Of a stretch of DNA of 64,000 nt, positions 22,861 to 34,900 are shown in pieces. The first letter of the stretch is position 1; every line of letters starts with the position of its first letter. The notes beneath the pieces are model-generated. The model was not told the DNA's origin. It ran no database searches and worked only from the letters and a program-made list of their open reading frames with translations. Both the position numbers and the translations under genes were made by a program. This DNA comes from Anaeramoeba flamelloides (taxonomy: Eukaryota > Metamonada > Anaeramoebidae), in assembly GCA_027625915.1 (NCBI GenBank), contig JANTQA010000029.1, forward strand, positions 3,472,001 through 3,536,000, written 5' to 3'.

Positions 22861-25800
22861 CTGAGAATTCTTATTGAAATCCTTTCACCCCAGTATATTC
22901 CCCATTTACTTTTATAAATAATTTATTCATTACAAAGGATATTTTGATATCACATAGAAAATTTGTTATATCTGTTGATTAACATCAAATATTAATACAT
23001 ATATTTGATTCTAAATCTAGAAAAAATGACAAAAAATATAAATCAAATTTTTAAAAAAATTAATATTTTTTTACAATACAATCAGGAAATTTCTACAAAA
23101 AGAATTTTTTTCAAATTTAAATGATTCGACAATAGTTTGAGCCAGATTAATAATTTATTTATTTTTTTATTCCATTTTTCCTGTGGTTGAAATTTCTTAT
23201 ATTGGGAAGAGGAGTTACAATGTAAAAGGATCAAAGTGGTTACTTGTCAATATTGTGACACTGCAACACAAAAGTCTGAGGAACTTTAAAATAAAAATAA
23301 AAAAAAGTAAATGCTAAAAATGACCAAAGGTTTAAAGCAAATAAGATCAAAAAAAAAAAAAAAAAACCGAAATTACAACAAATCAATAACGATCCAAATA
23401 TTGAACATTCATCATCAATTATCAAATTATTAAATCAACAAAAAGTATTGTGGATGTGATTTTGGGAGTCCTTAATTAAAGATAAAATTTGTTTTTTTTG
23501 ATAATTTTATACCAATTGCCGCTTAAAACCCTTTTTATTTTTATTTGATTTTTTTCTTTTTCTTTTTTCCTTACATTTTTTTTTGATTTCCTTTTTTTTT
23601 TGCTTTTTTTTTTTTTTCTTTTTTTTTTTTTAAATATAAAATTTGGGTGTGTCTTTCCCTTGAAAAATCTTGAAATCTATGATTTTATGCTGAAATCACC
23701 TTTGAGGAAATTTAAGTAATATGACATTTCGAGTATAATATACACTTCTCCCACCAATAATAATTATTTATTTTTTTTTATTTTTCAGTATTTTTAATTT
23801 TTGACTTTTAATAATTAGATATAAAATAAACAATATTATTGAATAAGGTACCATATATTAATAATTATTTTATAAAATTTGGATTAATTTAGATTGAAAA
23901 ATTTAAATTTTCCAAATATATTATTCACAATTTTACTCATATCAAAATTCAAAAAAAAAAACTTGGTTATGAAGATTATTTTATTATATTTGAATAATAT
24001 TTTATAGTTATTTTTTTTTTTTTTTTTATTTAAATTTAAGTTAATTATTTTTTCTATTAAAAAAGTTTTTTGGGTTTAATTCCAATGTAATAAATGAAAT
24101 TAATTTTACAATTTTTTTTTTTTTTTGTTTTTTCAAGTAGTTTCAATTATTTAAATAGACATTTTAGAAAATTATTCAGATTAAAAATTTAATTTTGGAT
24201 AAAGAAATGAATTTAATTTTTCTCTTGATTTAATATTTATTAAAAATTTATTCAGAAAAAAAAAATGAAAATTTCTCTTTAATATAATTTTTTATTATCA
24301 TTTAATTTATACAAAAATAAACAATTTTTTGATTTTTATCATCAGTAAAATATTTTTTTGTCTTTAATTACTATTATTGTAATAAAATTTCTTATTTAAA
24401 AAATAAAATAAATTAACAAATCTCTAAAAAAATGTCCTAAGGAATATTTATTATTTTTTTCCCAATATCAAAAAAAAAAAAAAAATAACTTTATCTTTGA
24501 ACTATTTTGACTTTTTATTGTAATCATCTAAATCTAGATTCAAAGTAAATTAATAGATAAATTTATTAGTAGATCAATATCATTTTAATTTTTTTTATTA
24601 AAACTTGATGAAATTTAGGCAAATCTAGTGCGCTAAGGGATATGTATATATTCAATTTATTATTTGAGATTAGTCCTAACTTTTGAAATGAAGTTTAAAA
24701 ACGTTAATAAAATAATATCTACCCATTATTTCTTTATTAAAATCGCAAAACCTAATTTTTCATACTATTTAGATATTAATATATTTGAAGAAAAAACAAA
24801 AAAATTCTTTTATAGCAATCTTTTGTATACCGAATACACTCATAACTTGATTTATTTAATTGAAAGGTTTTATATAGAATTGGGTTTATCTTTCAAATAT
24901 GGAAGTGAAATTTTTAAATGTTATTTTCATTTCTGCTAACTCAAGTAAATAGGAAATTGGAAAGTTTTTAATCATTTAAATGTTAACTTGAAAATACCAT
25001 TCGTTTTTGACAAAATTTTTAAAAAAATGATTTGATAGTGAAAAATAAAAGAAAATGAAGACTTGAAACAAAAAAAAAAATTTTTTTTTATGAATTTAAT
25101 TTACCCATCCAATCCAAAAATTTATGAGAAAATAACCCCCCCCCACTTTTAGATCCTACCAAAATAAAAATTAAAATTATCCACAATTCAAATCTAAAGA
25201 TCATTCAACTTTTATAAATTAAAATACCTCTATTTTTCTACTTTCAACTTATTTTAACAATACTCTAGATCTTAGGGCAATAGCAGAAACAGACTTGAAT
25301 ATAAAGTAGAAAGTAAGACATAAGGGTTAATGATTTTCAATATGATTTTTTGGATTCAAGAATTTCCTCGAAAAGTTTTTGGATCAATAAATATGTTTTT
25401 TCACTATTTCTTTATTTTTATAATCCAAAAAAAACCTAAAATTTGTATTATTTTTGTCTTTCCTTTCTCAAATAATCATTTACACTATTTTTTCTATTTA
25501 CAGTATTGCATTTTAGTTCTCAGAGGACATTCAATTTTGATAGTCCTTAAAAAAGTATATAAAAAAAAATATTACTCTCGTCATGAAAATGTCTTTACGA
25601 GGTTTGTTAACTGTTTTATGGATATTTTTGAAAATTATTTTTTCACACTTTTTTCAAGGCGCTCAAACAGTATTTCCAAAAGTTTTTAAAATTCAAAAAA
25701 AAGAAAAAGAATAAAGTGTAGCATTCCAAAATATGTATTGTTTTTTTTTTTTGGGTTGAGGTTTTGTTTAGTAAAGGTTTTATTTCTGAAATAATTAGAG

Positions 25801-25980
25801 AAAAATAAATAGAAAAAAATGATGAAATATCCAAAAAAAAGAATTTATTAGAAAAATAACATAAAAATCAAGAATGAAAAAAAAAAGAGAATCAACAAAA
25901 GAAAAAAATAGAGAATAAACAAAAGAAAAAAAAAAAAGATTGTTTTGATATTGTTTGTGTTTAAAACCATTTGATTAAAC

Positions 25981-26667
25981 TCAAATCATTTCTGCAACTT
26001 TTTTATGTTTTACTTTTGTTTTCTTTTTTTCTTTTTCTTTTTCGATTTCTTCTTCGGAAGAAGTTGTTGCCTCTTCTTCTTCTTCTTCTTCGTCCAACGA
26101 TTGTTTTTTTTTAGGGTTTTTCGTTGGCACTTTGGGCATATTAATTTCTTTTTCATCTTGGGCCATTTCGATAATTTCATCCAATTCTTTTAAAACGTCT
26201 TCTTCATCTTCTTGTGTAAGCTGGCCAGCAAGAAGTTCTTGTATTTCGTTTTGGTAGGACATTGCCTCTTCATTCTCTTCCATCAGTTGCTCGACTTCTT
26301 CGACTGACATCATTTTGTTTAATTGTTGAAGGGCATCCTTTCCTGATTTTAAACTATCAAAGACCTTCTTTTCCATTTGCTTGAACTCGATAGATTGTGT
26401 CATCTCTTCAACGTTGGTAAGCATTTTTTCAACCTTTTCCAGTGTCTGCTCCTGCCATTTCTTACGCCTTAACGCCAGCAGCGCCTGCTTTCTTTTTTTT
26501 GCTCGCAAGCACTGCTTTGCGATTTCGGTTTCTTTGTCAATGACAAACTCGATTTTTTTGCGAGATCGTGTCAGGTTGTCTCTTTGGACTTTCAATTCTA
26601 AAACCGCTCGATCTTGTGAGGTGATTTCTTGGTTTTTGTTTTTCTTTTTACCAAAAAGTGATCCCAT
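25981..26667 (-). CDS. CHMP6: ESCRT-III subunit CHMP6/Vps20
   Basis: Charged multivesicular body protein 6 links ESCRT-II to the ESCRT-III polymer on endosomal membranes. Single exon, 228 aa, close to the usual 200-220. The start MGSLFGKKK keeps the N-myristoylation glycine (G2) expected of this subunit. The basic Snf7 helices follow at about residues 15-100, including QSIEFKQMEKKV. Next come SVEEVEQLMEENEEAMSYQ (about 121-139) and the acidic ELLAGQLTQEDEEDVLKEL segment. A MIM2-type motif for Vps4 binding, INMPKVPTKNP, lies at 175-185. The tail beyond it is a Glu/Ser/Lys-rich extension. The coding DNA is noticeably richer in G+C than its surroundings. No intron is seen. Confidence 0.93.
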   Translation of the reverse strand: MGSLFGKKKNKNQEITSQDRAVLELKVQRDNLTRSRKKIEFVIDKETEIAKQCLRAKKRKQALLALRRKKWQEQTLEKVEKMLTNVEEMTQSIEFKQMEKKVFDSLKSGKDALQQLNKMMSVEEVEQLMEENEEAMSYQNEIQELLAGQLTQEDEEDVLKELDEIIEMAQDEKEINMPKVPTKNPKKKQSLDEEEEEEEATTSSEEEIEKEKEKKKTKVKHKKVAEMI

Positions 26668-27697
26668 CGGTGCTTGATATTAAAATTATTGTTTTGGATT
26701 GTTAAAATTAATCACTTTAAAAGATTCAGGTAAGTCAAAATTAGCTGTTTTGATTTAAAGGAAATCGATTTTTATTAAGAAAAAAGAAAATTATTTGAAT
26801 AAAAATGAAAAGTTATTTAGTTCCAAATTCTTTTTTTGAGAAATCAAAAGGTTATGGAACTTGAAAAATGAATGAAATTTTCAGTCTAACTCTCTTTTTA
26901 GTTTTTTCAATAATTACTCACCTTCCTAAACAATGATGTTTGGTAAAAGATTGGGAAATTTTTATTTGTTGATGAATTATGATTTTTTTATAGTATTAAA
27001 CAGATACTTCAGGCATCAATTTTTATATTTGAATCAACTTCAATTGTACAAAAAACCTGTATGATGTCCAAGTACATTATTTACAACCTTACTTTCACTT
27101 CAGGTGGCCTTTTTTTCTTTGTATTTCAAAGTTAAGATGTAAGAAAATTTAAACTTGTGATCTTGATTTACTTTGTTGAATAAAATATAAAAAATAGATT
27201 TTACTTTTGTGTGATCCGTCTTTTGTATTAAAAACTTTTTTTAAAAATAAATGGATGATCTTTGATTACAAAATAGTTCTAAATAATCTTCTTTTTTAGT
27301 TGGCGATCAAGTCAACTCTGTTTCATAAATGGATTGTTTGAGATTTAAAAAGATAAAAAATCAATTTGAATAAGTGATAAATTATTTCTTTTCTATCAAA
27401 TTCTGTCTAAAAAAAAGGTTATGAATTGAGAGAAACAAAAGCACCTTAGGTAAAATTAAAGTTTTAAAGTGGAACTTTATGGTTTTATTGGTATATGTTT
27501 TTAAATTGTTTTCTTTATTTGCATTTTTTTTTTCAATCTTAAAAAAGAGAATATAGAAATTAGAATAAATAGAAACCTTGCAAATTTCAAGATCTATTCA
27601 ATATTCTCTAAAAATAAATGCTTTAAAAGGAGGGTTTGATAAAGGATATTGAACTAAAAATCTAATTAACCTTTTTTTGAATTTCTCTGTTTTTAAG

Positions 27698-28010
27698 GGA
27701 TTAGTCTTTACATCGATATAACTATAATGAAAGTATGATATTAGGGTCTATATGGTTCAAATGGCTCTAAAAAATCTATTATAGATATTTTATTGTAGAA
27801 TAAATTATTGTATTTTTAACTAAAAGCCACAATTAAACAATAACTTTATGGAATTTTATTTCTTAATTCCCTTTCCAAATCTAAAAATAGAAAACCCAAC
27901 TAATAACATTTCGGTATTTAATAATTCAGATCTAGAACATCAAAAAGTAGTTACTTTTTATAATTATTTAATTCTAACTTTAATATAATAATTGTCAACT
28001 TAAAAAAGTA
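27698..28010. repeat. Dispersed repeat family E, copy 2
   Basis: Partner of 14945-15290, with the same block order, including AAAAAATCTATTATAGATAT and the CTAAAAATAGAAAACCCAA segment. Confidence 0.55.
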
Positions 28011-28934
28011 AAGAATGATATATTTTATTTCACCTTTTTAAAAAGTTACATAAAGCCAGTTTTCGGAATGAAATTATTCTCAAATTAATTTATAGTATCA
28101 TATTTTTTAATTGCTATTTAGGAAAGATAAATCTACTTTGCTATTTTCTCCACAAAAAAGTTTTTTTTTTTATTTAAAAAGTATCCAAAATGATCGTAAT
28201 TATCAAAAATCTTTTAAATGGAAAGAATAGAATACCTAGTTTCTATTTTTTTCTATATTCAGGAGGATATTTTGAGTAATTAATAATTTTTTTAATCAAA
28301 AATTGATATTTAGGAAAACTCCAAGAGAAAAAACATTGTTTTAATTTTTTTTTAAATTTTTTTATTTTTTTGTAATAAACAATATCGGAACTGGAACATA
28401 ATTCATTATGATATTAAAAACCAAAACAAACTTTATGAAGAAATTTATCAAGTGATACAAAGAAGAAAAATCACAAAAACTACCATGAAGGTAAAAGAAA
28501 ATAAAAACCCCAATCTATTGAAAATTAAAAGCATATTAATTATCCAGTTTACAAATCTTGAATAAAAAAAATACTATTTAAGAACAATATGGTTTGTTAC
28601 CCAACCAATTGATCATAAAAAATAAAAAAAATAGTTAAACTTTTCATAACACTCAAAAAGAATCAGAAATTGTGATATCTCATATTAACCCACCAAAACT
28701 GGTGGTTTTAACAAATAAAAGAAAACTTAATTGATTTCAAATTTTACAAGAAAAATTTTATTTGGATAATATCAATACATATTCCAAAACTTTTAACTTA
28801 CAATTTTCTAACCATAAACCCAATTCAAATGGTTTGCATCGATTTTTTAATAATTTTTTTATTAATATCATAAATATCAAAAAAATATTTTTGAGATTCA
28901 ATTAGAGTTTTATATGATTCCAAATTAAAATTTG

Positions 28935-29375
28935 GGAAAAACAGTTAAACCTTGAAAAAAATTGAAACACCTTTTTAATTAAGGACTATAAAAGAATTTG
29001 AAACTGAAAAAGTAAGATTAATTTATAAAATCAATAATTAATAAATCAAGATTAAAAAGGATATTTCCATACAATAACTGTTTTTCTAATACTATCATTT
29101 TTGTCTGAGTTTTTATTTGATAGATCAATTATTGAAAATTTGTTGAAAAAAATTGACTAATTTCGGAGATCGACAAAATCCAATCTCATATAATTTTGAT
29201 AAGAAAGGTAATTTAATTTTTTTTTATTATTTGATTCTCAATAATATAACAGATCATTCTATAAAGTTGATAGGTTTCTTTTATTAATAGCTTTGACTTT
29301 ATATTTTCACGATTCTATTAAGGTTTCTAATTAAAAAAGTGTATTTTACTTTTTTTCCTCGTTCTAATTTTTTTC
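28935..29375. repeat. Dispersed repeat family C, copy 2
   Basis: The left end AAAAAATTGAAACACCTTTTT is inverted relative to the right AAAAAAGTGTATTTTACTTT. The inner ACAATAACTGTTTTTCTAAT and GATAGATCAATTATTGAAAA blocks match copies 1 and 3. Confidence 0.6.
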
Positions 29376-29581
29376 CTTGTCTGTAATTTTTTATTTACTA
29401 ATTTATTAAAGGTTTATTAAAAAATGATTTTTTGTTAAAATGATAAAGGAGAATAAAGAAAAAGTTTTTTTTTTATATTGTACAAATTGAAAAACAAAAA
29501 ACAATTATATAAATTTTAATAAATATGATTAATTGCTGCTTTTTCTATAGAATATATTTTTACCTTATTATAAAACACTTT

Positions 29582-29587
<6 letters not shown>

Positions 29588-29622
<35 letters not shown>
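29588..29622. repeat. (TA)n microsatellite
   Basis: About 17 uninterrupted TA units. Confidence 0.9.
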
Positions 29623-29624
<2 letters not shown>

Positions 29625-31946
29625 AAAGATAAACATAAGACAAACAAATAATTTTTTTCCCCTATTTCTAGAACTCTTATGATTAAGGAAATAGCAAATC
29701 TGATTTATTTTTAACACCAAAGGTAATATAGTAATTCTTTACACAAAGATCAAATTGGATCGGATATAAAACTTCATTTATCAACTTTTGTTAGATGAGT
29801 TATAATTTATAATAGAGTTCATTTTCCCAATTAATTTTTCACAAAGAGATCTGATCCTTTTTCTTTCTGATTTGGAATCAATTTAGATAAAATAAAGAAA
29901 AATTTTAAAAAAATGGTTATTTTGAAGAAATTTCACCTTGAATAATTTCTGAGAGTCCATTAGAACAAAGATTTTTAGAAATTTAATTATATTTTAAAAA
30001 TATAATAAAAATAAATCAAATATTGAATCCTTGAAGATATAAAAAAATTAAGATTTTATTTTATTCACATCTATTTATAACATTCTTGAAATTTAAAAGA
30101 TGAGGTACTATTCTTTTTCAAATACCAATTGTATAATTCGGGAACCGTTTGCTTTAAAATCAGTTATTTTGTAATTCCATTATTTTTTTTTTGTGAGTCG
30201 AATTATTTATTTGAATTAATTTTATTCTTTGAAAATCTTTAAAAAATTGAGAAGAAATAAAAAAAAATTCTATTGATACATTAAAATATAAATGTTGTTA
30301 ACACCCCACGATGAAAATTAAGATTAGGTTACTAATTATTTATTAAAAATAATCAAATAAAAAAGTATTTCTTTTAGATTATTAGTTGAATTTTCGGGGT
30401 TTTAAAAGAGTATTTTGGGAGAATTTTTACTTTAATTATTTGGTTTTTTTTCTTTTATTTTTTTTTTGTTAAATAAAAAGAAAAAATTGATTTGAAATGT
30501 TTTTTGAATCAAAAAATATTTTTTTTTCAAGTTTAAAACAAATATTATATTTTTTCGAAACATTTTTATATTTTTTATATTGGGTTATTTCAAAACTTAA
30601 TGGTTTCTTTTTTAAAGTGTATTTGTTTACTTCCTTTAAGATAATAAGATTTCCTACTTCTCTTAAAGCTGATAATTTTTTTTAAATAATTCAGAAATAT
30701 GCTGAAATATGAAATTTTCAATACCTAAAAAAGGGATCAAACTTTTTAAAACAGAATGCATTTCGGAAAATAACCTTAAAGTGAAGTTTTTCTTTGTATT
30801 CATCAGCTTTTTTACTTTGTTTTTCAAATTTTAAGATGTTATAAAGTTTTTTTTGAATTTTGTTATTAAATTTACTTGAAGATTTTTAAAAGTTTACTAG
30901 TTCCTTAATTAATAGATCACAAAGAAAAATCGAAATATATTAAAATCAAATCATTAGAGCTTTGAATCATAACTAAACAAAAATTTCTACAACATTTTCC
31001 GGTTTTTCTATATTGATAAATTCAAATTGGTGTCTGAAAATTTTTAGTTCACTTTCCATTTTACATATTTTTACCCGTAAGATATGAATAAAGTATTTTA
31101 TTGCTTTAAATCTTAAGAAACTTTATAAAATTAGTTGGTCTTTGAAATATTCGTCCTAAAGAACTGTTTGAAAAGTTGAGTTGATAGATTGACAAAAATG
31201 GAAATTGAAGAAAAAAATTATTACATGTGTTTGAATTTATCAGAATAGAGGAAATATGAGGATTCAAAGAAATAAATTTTAATTTCTTTGAACTCTATCT
31301 ATTTGGTGGTGCTCTTTTTGATAATATTTAAGATAATCTATATTGGGTAAGATAGGAATCCTAAATGAAAAAAATTTCAAAAGTTTTTATAATCTACACA
31401 ATGAGAACTAAATCATTTTATCCCTTTTATTATTCAAAAACCAATATTACATCAATAAAAAGCCACCATCACACTGGTCTGAATCTATTGATTAAAATCG
31501 TAAAAAACAACTACCATATTGCAGAATTGTCATTATTTTCTGAAAAACAAAGGTTGTGACATTTACCATCAAAAACAAATGATTTTTGTAATCGATGTGT
31601 TTCATTTTTTAGACTTTTTTGTCTTTTTTCACTTAAATCCTTTAATTTTTGTGTAACAAAACCAAGATTAATTTTTGGAATAAAATCCCAAAAAAAAGAA
31701 AGTAGGAAACAAGATCCATTTTCAAATCAAAAACATAAGTTCGAATATTTTTTCCGATTAATTTTCAAATTATTTTTTAAAAATCAGTTTTCTTTTCTAT
31801 TTACTTGAACAACAATTGAATTTCTTAAAAGTATATTTCTTTATAAAAAAAAATTAAAAAGAAAAAACAAACACAAAAATAAAATCACACCAAGAGAACC
31901 AAAAAGTTTAAAAATTCAAAATTAAAAAAAAAAGAAAAAGCCAATC

Positions 31947-34900
31947 ATGAGTAGTGTTGTATTGAAAAGGGAAACAAACCTTCTTCATTTATTATTAGAT
32001 TCACTCGGAAGGGGGAGCAATTTTAAAGATCGAAAAGAAACGTGTAAAGCACTTAAAGTGTATGTTGGAGACAAATTCCGAGAATTAAGCTCGGAGTCTT
32101 TCCAGAATTTATTACAAGAAATTGCGCATACCATTTCCGATTTAATTAGCTCGACGGATCCTGATTTAATTTTGTCTGGATGCCAGATTATTAATGAACT
32201 CTTAGACATTTCAAGCGAAGAGAACAATGCAATGATTGCACGGTTTGGAAGCTATTTGCGAATAGCGTTAGATCACGACTCTTCAAAGCTTTTAAAATTT
32301 GCGTCCAAGACTTTGGGAAGGCTCGCCAAGGTCGGTGGCTCTCTTTCGCATGAAATCGTTGAATTTGAAACCAAAGAGGCGCTTTCCTATTTACAGGATG
32401 AAAGGAAGGAGGGCAGGATAATGGCGGCTGTCTTGATCATGATCCAAATTTCCGATTCATGCCCTACAATAATGTCCATGCACATCGATACATTTTTTGA
32501 AAGGATCTGGTTTGCGCTTCGAGATAAACTTCTTATCATCAGACAACACGCAGTAATCGCTTTACGAAAGGGTTTAGAGTTAATTACACAAAGAGATGAG
32601 AGATCTAAATCTCAGTGGTTTAAATCCATTTATGATGAATCAAAAAAGGTATTTTAATCATTATTTTTAGATCCATTTTTCTTTTCTTGATCTTCTTCTT
32701 TTTGAAAGATCGGTTCTTCTTACTTTTTCTTTAAAAACCAAAATTTTCATATGTGAAAATTTTGACCAATTTTGACCTAGTGGCTTTGATTTTATCCCTT
32801 GTTAACTGGCGAGAGTTATTTGTGTTTTTGTACTCGGTTTGCTGGATTTTATTTTATTGTACAATTTTGTGTTATTTTCCAAATAACAAAAGAAAATTTT
32901 TATTTCAAATTCTCAAATATTTTCGATCTTTTATATTGAAAATCGTCTAAACTTTCAGAAAACCAATTTGGAACTGGAATTTTGAGAAATTTAATTAGGC
33001 TTCCATATAGAACTCTTATATACAATTTGAATTATGATCATTTAATTGTCAGAGTGTATACACTAAGAAACCAAATCTCGAGAAAACAAAATCTAAAATC
33101 TTCCACCAATTAACAAAACATTGGATCTTTAAATATTATCAAGTTTTCTTCATTTCTTGAAATATTTTGTTGTTATACAAGCAAAATTACAATTTTCTAA
33201 TGTGAGTGGATCTGGCTTTAAACTTTGTAATAGATTAGTAATACTGATAAATTCAAATATATTTAATAAAATTTTTAGTTCAATTTCCCATTTTGTAATC
33301 TCATATCTCAACTTTTAAAACAACTCTCAAGAGATTGAACCTTGAATAATAACAAATTTTACAAGTTTTTTAACATTTAAACGTCAATAATATGCTTTCT
33401 TCAAAGATTGTATAAAAAAATTTGTAAAATGGAAAACGAAGTGAAAATTTTCAGATCTTTATTTGAATGTATCAGTAATTTGATTTTAGCAGTATTGTTA
33501 GAGCTGTCTTCAAAATGTGTGACCAAAAAAGCTTTTCAATAAAGCACGAAGAATAGGTCGACCAAAGTTTATCAATTGTTTTATAGATAAATTTAAAAAC
33601 TGTTTTTTTGTCACACTTTTTGAAAATGACTACTAAAAAAACTCAAAAAAAAACTTGATTAAGGGCCTGGTTATTACGGTGAAAAATAATTTTTTGAAAT
33701 TGAAAAAAAAATTTTCAATAATTTTTTTTAGTGCCTAATACCAAATTAAAAACCCAATTGACATGTGATGTAGGATCGATATCTAAAAATCAACAATGAA
33801 AAATGAGTACATTTTTAGAAAAAAGCGCCCAAGAGAGACACTCAATTTCCAATTTGAATGGTTAGAATATATAATTTTGAAAACAACTGTGTTATTTTTG
33901 AAGTGTCGCTATTTGACCTTTTTTGAGATCTCGAAGAAGTTTTTTTTTTCATTTTTATCATTTCTCAAATGATTTATTTTTACCAAAAAGAATGTTACAA
34001 AATCCTTAATTTGTCAAATTTAAAGGGTTACAAAATAACCATAAATTAGATTAAATCAAATTAAATTTATTTAATACTGAAAGAAAATAATTTGTTTTAA
34101 ATTAAAAAAATTTACGCATTTGGAATTATAAAAAAAGAAACAATGAATATTTTTTTTTTGAAATTTTGGATTTTGAAATTGCGAATTCTGTAAAACTTTT
34201 TTTTTTAATTAAATTTTTTAACAATACACAAGAGTAAATATGAATGTTGTAAAAAATAGAGTTTTTACAATTTTGGAGATAAATAAAGAGTTCCATGCAA
34301 TTATCCACAATTTGGTAATAGTAAATATTCTACCTGATTATCTTAATAGATTAATAATAAGTTAAATCAAAAAATCATTTGGTAAATACCAATCTTTTGA
34401 TTTTAAAAAAAAAATCATATTTCGAACAATGTATTGGTATTTACCAAACGATTTTATATTTAAAAACCATTTGATCCAAAAAATCAAAACGGAGATTTCT
34501 TTTACTATTACCGAATTGTGGGTAATTGCATGGAACTCTTTATTTATCACCAAAATTATAAAAACTCTATTTTTTACAACATTCCCTATTTACTCTTGTG
34601 TTGAGATCCTCAATAACGTTTTTTGTTAATTGCATTTTTTGTATATAAGATCCTAATAAATTTTTTTTTTTTTGTGTTATTTAAATTTTGTCAACCAAAA
34701 GAAGTGTAATTTCACAATATTATTTTTAGTTACATGCCTCTCCTTGGGTATTGAACAAATCCACAGTAAGTAACTAGACCTTTAAAAATGAATTGTTTCA
34801 AAAATTTCTCGCTTTACAAAATAAAATTGTCTTTTTAAAAAAGAGAGTACAAAAAGTTAGAGCAAAAAATTTTTAAAAAACATATTACTCAAATGTTTGA

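Larger units (their letters stand above)
19073..25980. other. 6.9-kb gene-free gap SOD-CHMP6
   Basis: The gap contains repeat-C copy 1 (19840-20245), an inverted-repeat element (20324-20815) and repeat-D copy 1 (22335-22860). It also has C-runs in a similar CCCC-ACTT context at 20462-20468 and 25136-25144. The longest frames (24664-24939, 25330-25689) are Phe/Lys/Ile-rich and unconvincing. Confidence 0.5.
26668..31946. other. 5.3-kb gene-free gap CHMP6-TOR
   Basis: Divergent intergenic region between CHMP6 (-) and TOR (+). It contains repeat E copy 2 (27698-28010), repeat C copy 2 (28935-29375) and a (TA)n tract at 29588-29622. I saw no coding frame or RNA gene. Confidence 0.5.

Noticed and set aside
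24664-24939. 91-codon + strand frame
   Set aside because: Starts at a non-ATG codon, is Phe/Tyr/Ile-rich as random A/T DNA would be, and has no splice context or family resemblance.
25330-25689. 119-codon + strand frame rich in Phe and Ile
   Set aside because: Composition follows A/T content; no domain, no conserved pattern, and flanked by repeat-rich DNA.
31365-31559. 64-codon frame upstream of TOR
   Set aside because: No conserved features; not contiguous with the TOR N terminus, which is complete at 31947.
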